From Meconema thalassinum (taxonomy: Eukaryota > Arthropoda > Insecta > Orthoptera > Tettigoniidae), in the NCBI GenBank assembly GCA_946902985.2, contig OX336395.1, positions 289,039,065-289,103,064 on the forward strand: a stretch of DNA of 64,000 nt. The letters are read 5' to 3'. This document shows positions 1-10,992 of the stretch, piece after piece (position 1 is the first letter of the stretch; each line of letters opens with the position of its first letter). The notes below the pieces were generated by a model. The model made no database searches, had not been told where the DNA came from, and saw only the letters and a program-made list of their open reading frames with translations. Position numbers and translations under genes: made by a program.

Positions 1-839
1 TTTGTGGAGACTCCGAATCCATAAAAACTCTTGGAGTTCAATGGTGCACTAGCACTGACACTCTCATCTATAGAGTTTCACTTGCAGAAGAGCTCCCGAA
101 CACAAAAAGACAAATTCTCTCTGAAATTGCAAAAAAAATTTGATCCGCTTCAATTCCTTGCCCAGGTTATCGTAATTGCCAAACTTTTCATGCAAGAGCA
201 TTGGTAGCTCAAATGTGAATGGGACGACACTGTTCCCCTTTCCTTTCTTAACAGATGGCTCTCTTTTCGCAGCAATTTGCTTGATCCTTCCCTTATTGAA
301 ATTCCCAGGATATTTAATTTACGCTTATCCTAATGCATCTTTTTTCCTTCATGTGTTCGCGGACAGTTCTGAAAAAGCTTACGGTTGTTGTGCATATTTG
401 GTTTATTGCGGTTCATTAAACGGATCTTCAGTTTCCAACCTTGTTTGTGCCAAGTCGAAGGTGGCTCCTCTTAAAACTATCACTTTGCCTAGGCTTGAAT
501 TGTGTGCTGCACTCATGGCCGCAGAACTTTTTCGAATTTTCGCAAACCTATCTCTGGAGCGATTCCATGATCACCCTTTCTTGGATCGCCAAAAACCCCG
601 ATCATTGGCAAACTTTTGTTTCAAACAGGGTTTCCAAAATTCAAACTCTTTCTTCGGGATGTCAATGGAGGCATGTGCCCAGCGCTGACAACCCAGCCGA
701 CATCATTTCTCGTGGATGTTTACCCTCTCAATTGGCAGCTTCTCAGTTGAACTGGCATGGGCCCTCGAGGTTAATCGAAGACTCTTCTTGTTGGCCTTCT
801 AAACCTCCAGCTACAAACTTCAACTTGCCTGACGCTTAA
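1..839 (+). pseudogene. BEL/Pao retrotransposon pol fragment: RT connection and RNase H
   Basis: This is the middle of a BEL/Pao polyprotein; the 5' part lies outside the window. Near base 130 a frame reads KKFDPLQFLAQVIVIAKLFMQ, which resembles the post-RT segment of Pao elements. Bases 340-560 encode an RNase H start (LHVFADSSEKAYGCCAYL) and the family motif KVAPLKTITLPRLELCAAL. Bases 555-760 in another frame read SDSMITLSWIAKNPDHWQTF and HVPSADNPADIISRG, the later RNase H part. The protein needs at least two frame changes (near 175-240 and 530-560), so it is broken. In an intact element the product would copy element RNA into cDNA in cytoplasmic particles. The family call is firm; activity is very unlikely. 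Confidence 0.88.
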
Positions 840-887
840 GTATCTAAATCTACTGTTTCGTGTCTTGTTTCCAACGTTTCTCATCCC

Positions 888-2292
888 TTGTTGTCCCGCT
901 ATTCTTCCTTTCACAAATTAATTCGAATTGTTGCCTATCTTCTCAGATGGAAATATCTTGTGGTCGACCAACCTCTTCTCCCCAAACCACACTTCACCAA
1001 TCATGAATTGAATCTCGCTACCATTAAGGTTTTGCAACTAACACAGCAAGAAGCCTTTTCTTCTGAATTGTCTTTACTTTCTTCTAAAAGGGATCTTCCC
1101 AAATCCGGTCGTCTTCGTGCCTTAGCCCCGTTCCTTAATGACAATAGGTTACTCAGGGTAGGTGGTAGGCTCTCACAATCTTTGCTTTCTTAGGACAAAA
1201 AGCATCCTGTTATTTTGCTTTCGAAACATCACGTAACTTCCTTAATTATACGTGACTTTCATTATCGCAATCTGCATGTTGGTACACGCACACTGCTTTG
1301 CCTCTTAAGGGAAAAGTACTGGATTATAAATGGAATTCATGAAGTTTCCTCTGTAATTCACAAATGCATTCCTTGCTTCAAAGCGAAACCTAAAGTCAAT
1401 ACTCAATTAATGAACGATCTGCTCTCTTTTCGCTCTTCTCTTTACGTCCATTTGCTCTAACTGGTGTGGACTATATGGGTCCATTGCAATATCAACGCAA
1501 CTCCCCTGAAGCTAAACGCAAATTGTTTGGTAAGCTCTATGTTTCTCTCTTTGTTTGCATGGTTACTGGCGCTATCCATTTGGAACTAGTAACGAATGCC
1601 TCTACTTCATACTTTTTATCAGCTATCTCTCGCTTCGCTGCTAGACGTGTTGTTCCTTCGGAGATGTTCTCTGATAACGCTTCCACTTTTCAAGGCGCAG
1701 ATACTTGTGGAAGAAAGCTCTCACATCTTCTCCTGCCATGGAAGAGATTTCTAATTTTTCCTACTCAAAGGGTTTCAAATGGCGTTTTATACCTCCCAAC
1801 GCTCCTCATCACGGTGGTTGGTGGGAATCCTGCGTAAAGATCACTAAACGTCATCTAAGAAAAGTTTTAGGTAATCGCATTCTGACTTATGAAGAATTTA
1901 ATTCGCTGTCTGTTCTGATTGAAGGTGTTGTCAATTCTCGCCCTTTAACTCCGCTTTCCAATGACCCTGATGACCTGCTTCCACTCACACCTGGTCACTT
2001 CCTTATAGGCACTTCTCTTTCTGTCCCTCCTCCCCTTCCCAACTCTTACAAAGATTCTAATTTACCTATTGTTTGGCGTAAACTTGAAGCCCTCCGTAAT
2101 TCTTTCTGGAAGAGGTGGAATTTGGAATACTTAACTTCCTTGCAACGGAGACAGAAGTGGTTTCTTTCCAATCCCGACATTAGGGTGGGGGACTTGGTCC
2201 TGTTTAGGGTTGTTACTCCTCCCTTGGTCTGGATTTCTAGTAGAGTGACCGAGTGTTACCCTGGAAGGGATGGGAGAGACGATTGTCTTTAA
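888..2292 (+). pseudogene. BEL/Pao integrase and C-terminal DUF5641-like region, frameshifted
   Basis: This continues the same pol gene. Bases 1250-1400 encode an HHCC zinc-binding module (HYRNLHVGTRTLLCLLREKYW, then CIPCFK). Bases 1466-1700 encode the catalytic core with DYMGPL and FSDNASTFQGA, which carry the two Asp residues. The third catalytic region follows a frame change: IPPNAPHHGGWWE at about 1790-1830 supplies the Glu. The C-terminal domain has LTPGHFLIG, WKRWNLEYLTSLQRRQKW and VGDLVLF, the DUF5641-type end typical of Pao. Stops at 1193 and 1460 and a frameshift near 1705-1740 break it. The end of the frame overlaps a purine-rich tract at 2263-2279 that would act as the polypurine tract. 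Integrase would insert cDNA into chromosomes. Confidence 0.92.
2263..2279 (+). promoter_or_regulatory. Polypurine tract of the BEL/Pao element
   Basis: GGAAGGGATGGGAGAGA lies at the very end of the pol frame, four bases before a TG that would start the 3' LTR. Such tracts prime plus-strand DNA synthesis. Its position after integrase supports the reading; this is inferred from order and composition. Confidence 0.55.
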
Positions 2293-5250
2293 TTGCTCCT
2301 TTACCTTTAAACTTTTAATTTCATGTCTTCATTCTCTGTTGGTGTTTATCCCTCCCAGCTTGGTGTATTCTTTGGAATACACGGTAAGACAGAGTAAGCT
2401 TTTGCTTCTCTTTGCTTTAGTTCATCTCTTCCTTTTTTCGCAAACACCAACAGTGATCTCCTGATTTCTCTTTGTTGGTATATGTCTCTCATATTACCTC
2501 TAAGTCTGTTCTAGAGATATATCTTCCATGACCCACCTAGCGTTATCTAGCAGCGAATCTCTGAAGTTCCTCAATTCTTCCCAGAAGAGGACTTCCTTAT
2601 CAATCTAGCCACCAGATCTCGTCGCTATCGCCAGCTATAAACTCCGTGATCAAGAGAACTTCGTCTACTTTTCACCCTCCAGGCTGCGCTAGTGATGGCT
2701 ACTATCAACTATTTGAAGACCATTTCATCAAGAGATAATAACATTTCAATGTTGGCTATTCTTATATGTATTCCTTTTGTCTCCTACCCCCAGTCTTTTT
2801 CCCTTCCCTGGTCCCTCCGCGCTCCGTTGAGCGGGTCTCACTTGTACGTCGGAAGTCATACCAATCAGTGGGAGCTTAACTAAAGCTCGCCTCCTCAACG
2901 CAAGAGGTAAACTTTTAAATTCGACGCCATGTTCGAATTTTAGTATCAACCGTCAACAGCAACTTCGCCTTCTTCATGAAGCAAAGATAAGTACCGACTT
3001 CATATTTTAACCTCATTCTCATCGCTTTTAAAAGGCTCAATGCTTTTATTTGGATTTTAGAGACAGTGAAAATTGCTATGTGATAATAACTGCTTTCAAG
3101 AGATCTTCTTGATCAAACTTAAACTATCAAGTCTAACTTTCATAATGAAAGATTTTCTGAGATGCTATCTCACATCGAGGGATATTTCTAAAATATCCAC
3201 TGTCTATATAATCAAGTTTTCCGCCGAGGGATTCTCTACCCAATTTAAACATCTCATCATTGCTCTGGAACCTTCCAGAACCTACTCTCTATCTACCAGT
3301 TATACTTTCATGTATTTTCCACTCACATATGGGAATACTTTTTCAAACTAAGGAATCTTCCCTATGAATTGCTAATCAATATCTAATTTTTCTTCCTCCG
3401 TTGGGATTTTTCTGGTGGATTCAAATATAACCTACACGTTTTTCAAGCAATAGACTCTCGCAAATCTAGTGTAACTAGTTATTTTCCACCATTGTAATAA
3501 CTTTCTTTGCCATCAACTTTTTGTGCTACTACTGTGAACTTTTCAACTATATCAACAGACTATAGTGATAACAGTGCCTGTTCAACTTTCCATCCGCGTC
3601 GCGCTCGTCCGATTAAAATAAATACTGCCATGAACACTCTCCCCCAATCCCATCTGAACTTTCCCAAACCCTTTATTAACCAACTAAAATAATAAAATTG
3701 TTACTTTAGGTCTTTTTTCAATGAGGTGTCACTCTACATAAGTGCCCTCCCTTACTTGCTACACGTATAATCAATTAATGTCTGTAAAACTTCGTGTCGA
3801 GTACACGCCTTAAATTATATTGTCTCTCCCTTCTAACGAGGGAATCCAATTCTTTCCACTCAAAAGTGAGTGATCTCTAGGTTTCACGAAAGGGAAACTT
3901 GCCCCATTTTTCTCGTGATCCCTACTTAATCATAGGAGTTCTATAAACTTCCTTTCAATTGTTCTCTTCAGGTTTCACAATAAGTGACCTGCCCTATTTG
4001 TATAATCATTAAGCGTATTTCTGTATCAATACAAGAAGTTATAGAAACTTCTATTTCATTCTTCCTGTTTTTTGTTATTACTTTCGAAATTATTATTATT
4101 GCTAAGATACTTATCTAGAAATCCTTTAAGTGCACACCTTGTACTTGATTTATTGTTTAACTTTAATTACGTCAATTATCTTTAAATTTTTCATTCGTTT
4201 ATCTTAGCCATTTCAAAATCTTACGAAGATTTTAAGGCATATAAAAGGTTTAAAACCAAAAGAATTGTCAATTGCCTGGTGCAAGCTTTAGATGGTTTCG
4301 GAGGTCTGCGACCCCAATTGTTTATAAAAATCAGAATTATATATTTGTTACATAAACTACTTCCTTTTACATTGTTAAATAAACTAAGAATTGTTCTTTG
4401 CGTTATCATTTCTGTAACATAACGGCTAGGCAATATCCTGTCTTCCTTAACTCTTCCTATTTAATAAAAATAAATCTATTGATAAGGTTTTCACCACCTG
4501 TTGCATTTGAGCAAGAAATCTTATTTATTAACTTGGTAAAGTCTCTCTTAGCTTTAATAGCTAATTCTAACTGTCCAGTAAGGCAAGCATAGCTCCCTAC
4601 GCCAGCTTCCTGCTTGTGGAGATTCTCTCTAACACTTATGGTTGGTTTTTCAAAATTTAAGTGTTTCTCATTGTCTAAACCTTTAGTCGGCGCCTCTCTG
4701 GGTAAAAGCTTAGTCATTTCTAAATGCAACTATTGGTACACTTACCAAAATTATTCCCAAGGGTATAATTGCTTTATCCCTATTCTTCTTGGAAGCATTC
4801 GGTCGCTCTTTAGAAATTTTACAATTTCAAAAACTAAAATATCAAAGCTGATTCAAATTATTTCTACTTTTCAAATTACTCGTTTAGAAACAAACTCCCT
4901 TGAACAGATACACAATAAATCTGTTACTATTTGTCTTGGCAGACCACCACCCTTCCCTATAGTAGGCATCTTCATGCTTGAGAGGGAATGCACTATAGCA
5001 GCTTTCTTGCGAACAGCCCAAGTTCCAGCTGCGTTTCCTGTTAGCTTCGGCCAGGTCCCTACCCACTTTAGGTATCGGAAAGCGGATTTGCAGTGGCAGC
5101 TGCCTTTGAGTATACTTAAAGTTAAAATTATAACTTCTTTTGGACTCTCGTCCGATTTCTCCATCCTTTTTCTCCAGTCCGAAACTCACTTCCTTTTCTT
5201 CATCATCCTCCCTTGGGGGTTAGGTTATTCCCAAGCTAATAATCTACCTA
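2284..5250 (+). repeat. Probable 3' LTR of the BEL/Pao element (about 2.97 kb)
   Basis: The region starts TGTCTTTAAT just after the polypurine tract and ends ...AATCTACCTA. A second copy at 57275-58467 matches 2362-2583 and 4281-5250 and diverges at the same right edge, which supports an element boundary there. The 1.7 kb between (2584-4280) is missing from the second copy. Open frames here are AT-rich, lack domains and look non-coding. About 3 kb is long for a BEL/Pao LTR, so 2584-4280 may itself be an insertion. The 5' LTR is outside the window, so identity as an LTR rests on position. Confidence 0.5.
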
Positions 5251-5758
5251 GTGTCCCCTCCATGGTGGTGGTGGCGGGCGCGGTTTGCCCCGCTAAAGGC
5301 CCCACCTGGGGCTCCATTAGCTGCACCTCCTGGATGGCGGGCACGAGTTGCCCCGCTAGTGGCACCGCCTGAGGTGCTGGGAGAGTCACCTGTGTCCTCT
5401 TGGAGAAGGTCAGGGGACCCACCTGGGTCCCGACCTCCGCTGGCGTCGCGACGTCGGTCTGGGTTTTGGCTGCAATGGTGTATCCTCTCTTCGCGTAGAG
5501 ACATCCTGAACCCATCGTCAGCAGGGCCCCTGGTACTATCACGACTTGCCAGCGTGACATCATCAGGTCGCGGAACGCGTAGATGGAGTCTGACCCCAGA
5601 GGAGTCCTGAAAAGGGCTCCGGTAGGTAGGTAGGCTTCGATGACGTCCTGCTGGCATTCCTCCCCATTCGTGTTGATGTTGTAGCCCTGGTCCAGGTATG
5701 GCTGGATTTCTTGCTGTTCTTCTTCCTGGTCGCAGCCGGGCCTGTAATAGATAAACAA
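5225..5758 (-). CDS. Hypothetical 177-aa frame in the GC-rich block
   Basis: I do not recognise this frame. It reads from 5758 down to 5225, its last nine codons running into the BEL/Pao repeat. The N-terminal half is acidic and polar (CDQEEEQQEIQPYLDQG); the C-terminal half has an imperfect repeat around PLAGQ. A GGA/CCC-rich direct repeat in the DNA (about 5278-5320 and 5338-5385) underlies that repeat. Two other minus-strand frames precede it (6368-6054 and 6043-5762), so it could be the last part of a frameshifted product that starts below the TATA-like site at 6370-6377. Composition differs sharply from the AT-rich surroundings. It could be a Penelope-type terminal region, another element's 5' part, or chance. 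Confidence 0.25.
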   Translation of the reverse strand: MFIYYRPGCDQEEEQQEIQPYLDQGYNINTNGEECQQDVIEAYLPTGALFRTPLGSDSIYAFRDLMMSRWQVVIVPGALLTMGSGCLYAKRGYTIAAKTQTDVATPAEVGTQVGPLTFSKRTQVTLPAPQAVPLAGQLVPAIQEVQLMEPQVGPLAGQTAPATTTMEGTLGRLLAWE

Positions 5759-6368
5759 ACTCTAGGCGCTGCGGTCGTTGCTACATGCTAGCTCGGAGCC
5801 TGGGGAAGTGGCCCCAGGGTGCCGATGCACTGTGTCCAAGCTAACATCGCTCACCCAGCTGAACCTGGCTTCGGGGCTGCTGCTGATGTCCGGTCGCGGG
5901 GAGCTAGCCACTAGCTCGGAATTGCATGGGGAGGCGTCGGTTGACTCGGACCACAGGGAGACCTGCGTTATGTCCGGCCTACCTTTGCTCCCCGGGCCGG
6001 GTGCGTCTCCAGCGTTGAGTGCGCCAGCCGGGCTGTGAGGCACCCCTACCTCGTCAACGGCAGGTGGCTTCTGCGCTGCTGGCGTGCCCGCGTGACCGGA
6101 GGAGAGGGCTCACTTCCGTGTAGCTTCCTACACCAGAAGTCGACCACTCGCGGCCCTCTACCTCTCCGGCCGCTGCCGCGCGCGTTCGATCCCTAGCTGG
6201 CCTGCCGGTCCTCTGCTTCCTCCACTCGATGGTCCCGCTGGCTGCTCGTAGTCTCCATCCTGATGAGCTATTACAACAACTTAGACTGGTCTGTTGCTGC
6301 CACTGGCAAGGTGTCCTTCCTCTAACGATTGAGATACAACCTCCGAAGACCAGCTCCACTGCTCGCAT
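5251..6368 (-). other. GC/CpG-rich block with three consecutive minus-strand frames
   Basis: About 1.1 kb of strongly GC-rich DNA lies between the BEL/Pao repeat and a Penelope-like remnant. On the minus strand the frames 6368-6054, 6043-5762 and 5758-5225 follow one another with short gaps. None shows a known domain. The block may be the 5' untranslated or pseudo-LTR part of a tandem Penelope-like unit, because it lies directly downstream of a GIY-YIG remnant in the same orientation. That is inference only. Confidence 0.35.
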
Positions 6369-6369
6369 T

Positions 6370-6377
6370 ATTTATAC
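6370..6377 (-). promoter_or_regulatory. TATA-box-like site upstream of the GC-rich block
   Basis: The minus strand reads ACGGTATAAATAATGCGAG here. TATAAATA is a good TATA element, and an ATG follows directly in the GC-rich block. It fits an element promoter but start-site evidence is absent. Confidence 0.35.
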
Positions 6378-6519
6378 CGTGTGAGCCGAGCGTTCTCTGC
6401 GCAGTCCGGCTTGATCGTCTGGTCTCGCGTACATGCTGCCGGCTGCGGTGACCTAACTTGTGAGGGTCAGGTGTTACCTGTGCGACTGCTGGGCTGTAGC
6501 AGGAGGGTTCTTCAGGTTG

Positions 6520-6985
6520 ATGTGTGCGTGATATCTTGACCTTGGTGTTCCCAAGAGCAGGAATCCATGTATTACGCAATGTTCAATTTCTGCCTTTCGA
6601 TTGAAGTTGTCGGGATGTTTGAATATTTCTATAGCTTCCCGTTGCAGCCTGGCGTGGTAGTGGAGAGTATCTCCGTGTCCCCGTACTGTACATCGTGACC
6701 ACCCAAGAGAGAATGCTCAGCGACTGACAATTTCTCAGTTTGACCAAGGCGGCTGTGTCTGTTGTATTCCTAGAGTCTGGTGGTCATTCTTCTCTTCGTG
6801 GTTCCTATGTACACCTGTCCACAGGAACACGGGATTCTGTAGACACCTGCAGTGGAGTGTGGGTGGCGCCTGTCCTTAGCGGATCGCAGCATGATTCTGT
6901 GACATTCCATTTTTTTAAATCTGAATGTAGCCTCTAAATCAGGCGTTATCAACCTTTCTGTGACTGTGAGCACCACCCTCATATA
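6520..6985 (-). pseudogene. Penelope-like element, C-terminal GIY-YIG endonuclease remnant
   Basis: On the minus strand 6982-6770 encodes RSAKDRRHPHSTAGVYRIPC followed by SCGQVYIGTTKRRMTTRL, the start of a Penelope-type GIY-YIG nuclease. After a stop the next frames give AEHSLLGGHDVQYGDTEIL and further parallels. These match the better copy at 39227-39650 (AAHSLLAGQDIRYGDTEVL). The nuclease would nick target DNA for retrotransposition. The copy lacks its reverse transcriptase and has stops and frameshifts, so it is dead. Confidence 0.85.
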
Positions 6986-6999
6986 CCAATTACCTAAGC

Positions 7000-7371
7000 A
7001 CCATTTAATCGAATATTATAAAAATAATAATGCAACAAACATGCTCCTCTCTTTCCTTTGCCTGTTTTTCTCTCCCTCAGAAGTGCTGAAACAGCTAGGG
7101 ATTCACAGTCGCCAGGCATGCTCCAACTGCTTGCATAACTCGTGCAAATAAGATACATTTATGTATGGACAGTAGAGTCTTCCGTGTTCCTCATAAAACA
7201 GGGATGTACAATTATTTAATAATTCTGAATGAAAGTAGAACGCGGCTTATACACATGTATCAGGCATGATTGTGACTCTTACATACCTTGTGTCCTTGTT
7301 TCATCTTCTGAGCGATATTACGTATTAAAATTAGGAACCCTGGCCTCTCTCTACTGCACCTCATATATGTG
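7000..7371. other. No gene seen
   Basis: AT-rich DNA between the Penelope-like remnant and the first SINE. I see no coding frame or clear element end. Confidence 0.5.
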
Positions 7372-7734
7372 CTAAAGTACATAAATGAATGAAAATCCAC
7401 AGCCGACTTGCAGTCTCCGACCGGGTCAGGAATGGAATGAATGAAGCCCCCATCTAGCGGCGAGGATATGAACTGTACCGGCTGCCGAGGCCTGACGCAC
7501 TCCTCTGGGGCAATGCTTAAATGAATGACAGATGAAATTAAATGATAGTGGAGAGTGTTGCTGGAATGAAATTTTGACAGGGAAAACCGGAGTACCCGGA
7601 GAAAAACCTGTCTGCCTCCGTTTTGTCCAGCGCAGATCTCACAAGGAGTGACCGGGATTTGAACCACGGACCCAGCGGTGAGAGGCTGGCGTGCTGCCGC
7701 CTAAGCCACGGAGGCTTCACTAAAGTACATAAAT
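7372..7734 (-). mobile_element. tRNA-derived SINE with 15-bp target-site duplication
   Basis: The SINE body is 7387-7719, read on the minus strand. Its head has a polymerase III A box (TGGCTTAGGCGG) and B box (GGTTCAAATCC) at normal tRNA spacing, starting near 7712. It is flanked by perfect repeats of CTAAAGTACATAAAT at 7372-7386 and 7720-7734. The body includes a stretch reading TTTTTCTCCGGGTACTCCGG. It would be transcribed by Pol III and copied by a LINE reverse transcriptase. The intact duplication suggests a fairly recent insertion. Confidence 0.88.
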
Positions 7735-7860
7735 ATGTGTTTTTATTTATCGCTCATTTAAGAACGGCTGCCATGTTCCAACAGCGCTTGCATCTCGTTC
7801 AACTGTCAACAAGGTGCACTCTAGCGGCACACACCGAGGCGCACACATTGTTGCCAACAT

Positions 7861-7956
7861 GTGGGATACGAATTCACTGTTGATAAATGAAAGTGGGATA
7901 CAAAATCACTGTTGATAAAAAAAAGTGGGATACAAAATCACTGTTGATAAACATTC
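7861..7956. repeat. 32-bp minisatellite, three units
   Basis: Units start at 7861, 7893 and 7925, each beginning GTGGGATAC and containing TCACTGTTGATAAA. A lone relative of the start occurs near 8536. Confidence 0.85.
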
Positions 7957-7970
7957 ATCGGGACGTGCTA

Positions 7971-8160
7971 GGCTGTAACCATTGTCAAAAACCATTGATC
8001 AGGACTTGTTAGGCTGTAACCATTGTCAAAAACCATTGGATTGGACAAAATGAAGGTTAGAATGGTTGGGTGTGCGGCCTTGGCCGGGTGCAGCTAGCGG
8101 GGGACGGTTGACCCAAAACCATTGATCTGAACGCGTTAGGCTGTAACCATTGTCAAAAAA
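7971..8160. repeat. Dispersed short direct repeats with GGCTGTAACCATTGTCAAAA
   Basis: The motif occurs at 7971, 8012 and 8139, each with nearby ACCATTG-type sequence; GGATTGGACAAAA also occurs twice. It is an irregular local amplification with no coding potential. Confidence 0.75.
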
Positions 8161-8559
8161 GTTGGATTGGACAAAACAAAGGTTAGAATTGTCGGGTGTT
8201 CATGCGTCATAGTACCGTAAGGGCGAGATTGGCAGTACTGTTTTAATGATGATTGATTGATGTGAACAATGGCGGTCACAGCTGAAAATTTGCCTGTATA
8301 AGTCGTGATCCTATTTGGGATGGTTGGGTGGGTCACAGATGGCGGAGGAGGAAACATCATTCCCTGATTTATTTCTCATTGTTTGATAAGGTAGGTTAAG
8401 GTATCTGTTCAATTATGTAAATATGAATTTTTATGTATTGCTCCTTCAATGACGGCAGCCATGTTTGACAGCGCATGAAGTCTCTTAAACTGTTAATATG
8501 GTGCAGATATTGATGTCATTCCAGTTTTCAACATGTGGGATACAAAATGCTCGCACAGG

Positions 8560-9236
8560 CCTGGTCTGAATAAAGATTAATGATGCGTGAGTGCCCCTTC
8601 AGGGGTGTATATATGGCTAAGGCTGCGCTACCTATTAATTATAGGTCTGGATTCAACAAATTTTACTATTACAAAAAACACTAATTCATTTAGCATTACC
8701 TAAAGATTATTAATGTGCGACTACCCCACTGTGCGTGACAAAAAAAACAGGGCTTGATGGACACAGGGTACACTGGCAAAGATGTTGAACTGTCTGCTGT
8801 TCTCCACAATCACATAGGATGAATCTGTTGTATAACCCCTATTCTACAGATTCAGCTTGATTCTACTCACTGCTATTCAGTCTATTCGGAGCCTTTCATG
8901 TAGGCCATTCCTCCTTGTGACCAGAAGGAAGGCTTTCATTTGCAACTATCCAGCTTGAAAGATAGTCAGTTCTTTCCTTCCACATTTTCATTCTGGCAGT
9001 GTGCTGTCCCTTCAAGGTCGACCGTCGTTTTAAAAATGCTATTACAACCCAATTATAAAAAGCATGGATGGTAAGTTGCTTTAGGCATACACATCCTCAT
9101 CAACTGCTTGTTGTGCAAAACCATCTACAAAGGACTTGAATCCCACCTATAAACATTTTTCACTGAGTCAATGATATCTTTATTGGAGTGGAATCTTCTT
9201 TCCTTTATAATTTTATTAATGCAGCCTATAGCTTTT
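8560..9236 (-). pseudogene. Non-LTR retrotransposon C-terminal relic (about 8750-9030)
   Basis: Minus-strand translation across frames gives IAVSRIKLNL and then CDCGEQQTVQHLCQ near 8850-8770. This resembles the Cys/His end of Jockey-type reverse transcriptases, seen better at 37380-37420 (CDCGVEDQTIKHIVQECPL). Stops and frameshifts are frequent. The rest of this stretch shows nothing identifiable. Confidence 0.5.
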
Positions 9237-9239
9237 CAG

Positions 9240-9460
9240 GATTCGCTGGCTGCGTGACACAGCAGTACCGTTCTCTCCAGCTGTTCCCAACGTTGCAGGA
9301 TCGAATCTTGGCAGTCAGCTGACATTTGAGGGTGCGCAAATGTGAGGGAGCCATGTCAGTAGCTTTACTGGCACGTTAAAGATCTCCTTTGGGGAAAAAT
9401 TCTGGCAGTCCAGCGTGGCGAGGAATGAGACCGCCCCACCAAAACTAGTTCATCAGGAGG
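9240..9460 (+). mobile_element. Degenerate tRNA-derived SINE
   Basis: An A-box-like segment (TGGCTGCGTGACACAG, 9247-9262) and a B box (GGATCGAATCT, 9298) are spaced as in tRNA. The body has GCACGTTAAAGATCTCCTTT, a segment known from arthropod SINEs. No duplication was found; the right end is uncertain. Confidence 0.65.
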
Positions 9461-10000
9461 AAAGGAAGGGATAAGAGATTGTCTTACCTCCCGAGACAGG
9501 TTTTTGCTTTTAGAACTGTGTTGTGACATCCATGTCAGGACATCTCACCTCGTGATATTTTCAGATCAGCAAGCAAGTCAGTCACCAAGCTGTTCTCACA
9601 CCTGGCATTGCCATGTCAAGTCGATACAGATTGTTCAATTGGCTTACTGCTGGGGAATTGAGGCTTCCTGTTAACACTATCCCCTCTTTGTACTAGGCTT
9701 ACATAAATAATTTGTAGCCTAGTTTTATTTTAGGGGTGCCTTCTACTTTGCCATTCTCTCCTGTAGTTTTGATACCAACCCATAAGAAACAAGACAAACC
9801 GACAAAAATCAAACCGATTGTAAGGCATTTACATATTTCATCCAAGATAAATTCAAAGTTTTATCCAAAAATTCCAAATGTTCACTCTGAAAGCTTTCTT
9901 TTTTATAGAGATAACAGGCATAGAATTGCGGTGCGTCATTAAGAGCCGAAAGGGTCCCGCCGACCCAGGGCCATTAGATCGTATTGCACAAAATTTGTAT
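9460..10000. other. No gene seen
   Basis: AT-rich DNA with one short frame (9736-9942) of low-complexity character. Nothing is recognisable. Confidence 0.5.
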
Positions 10001-10016
10001 AAATAAAGTATTTAAA

Positions 10017-10128
10017 AATTAAAACTCAGCAATTCTTCTGGTGTCCTAGGTGAAACCCCACACAAGACACGGCACAAACCTAGAAGAATTGCTGAGTTTT
10101 AATTCACCGGCCGTGAAAGCCAATATAC
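10017..10128 (+). repeat. Hairpin repeat with 23-bp perfect arms, related to the 29.7-kb repeat
   Basis: Arms 10017-10039 and 10082-10104 are perfect inverted repeats (left starts AATTAAAACTCAGCAATTC). The 42-base loop has CCTAGGTGAAACCCC, and after the right arm comes GTGAAAGCCAATATAC. The loop and the following tail also occur in the longer repeat at 29685-29965, so both belong to one family. The loop resembles the box II side of a hammerhead ribozyme, but this copy lacks a clear CTGATGA box. Confidence 0.7.
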
Positions 10129-10129
10129 C

Positions 10130-10988
10130 ATATTTAAAAATTACTTTAAATTACAGATATTCTACTTATAATAAGTGGTTTTCTTTTCTAGAATCTCTAA
10201 AATGAATTCAGTATACATAACTCATCCCTAGCTTAAGATCCTGACAGTCTTGTACGGTGTATTGACATAACTAAGGCCACTTCACAGAAAGTCCCATGTA
10301 AAGTATTTGGCTTGATGGGCCGGGTGAGGAAACTGTGGTCATAGCACTCTCTTGCACACGAATTCTTCTGTGCTATGAAGGGATTTTTCTTTCTCTTCAA
10401 GGGCAGGCAGAATGGGCCCATAGCGTCGCTTTGAAGCGAAATAGAAGATCTCTCCAGTTCACTTCCTGCTGCTGTCTCTGACAAACAGGACTACAGTAGA
10501 AGGGTCCACCCCACCTTACGCCCTTAAACAGGTATTCAGTCATTGTTTGCAGCTTGCTGACATTAGACAAAAATATATTTATACATTTTCAGTTGTCCGG
10601 TGTTCGAAGTACAGTATAAGTGTATTAGTGAGTTCTGTGGATGAAATGAATATCTGTAAATTAATGTGTTTTTAACTTTTGTGATTCGGTACGTAGTTAT
10701 TTAATATGCTGATTGTGTGTGACATAGGAAAATGAAAGTGGAATTTTTATTAACAAATCTATTTTCTTCTATACTGCTGAACACAAAGCTAGAAATTAAA
10801 AAAATAGAACCTTATCAACAAAGCTGATAGATACATTTACTTCATCCAAGCACAGGAGAGAAGAATATATTCACAAATAAGGAGCCATGTGAAAACAGTG
10901 TTTAATGCATGCTTTTTATTAAACCTTTTTTTCAAATGTTGTGTTGTGTGGAATTACAGTATGATAATGGCAATATTAGCAACAATGA
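10130..10988. other. No gene seen
   Basis: AT-rich DNA left of the nested LTR stack. Short frames on both strands lack domains. Confidence 0.5.
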
Positions 10989-10992
10989 ATGT

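Larger units (their letters stand above)
7722..8550. repeat. Diverged direct duplication flanking the minisatellites
   Basis: Segments 7735-7880 and 8415-8550 share order and sequence (GACGGCAGCCATGTT-type block, then CAACATGTGGGATAC). They look like two diverged copies of one repeat with the tandem units between them. Confidence 0.55.

Noticed and set aside
4614..5372. 252-aa plus-strand frame, also present as a 200-aa frame at 57831-58433
   Set aside because: It lies in the repeated LTR-like region, has no domain, and the two copies' frames end at different places; probably non-coding.
7640..7716. Genuine tRNA gene
   Set aside because: A and B boxes are present, but the sequence is followed by a SINE body and flanked by a 15-bp duplication.
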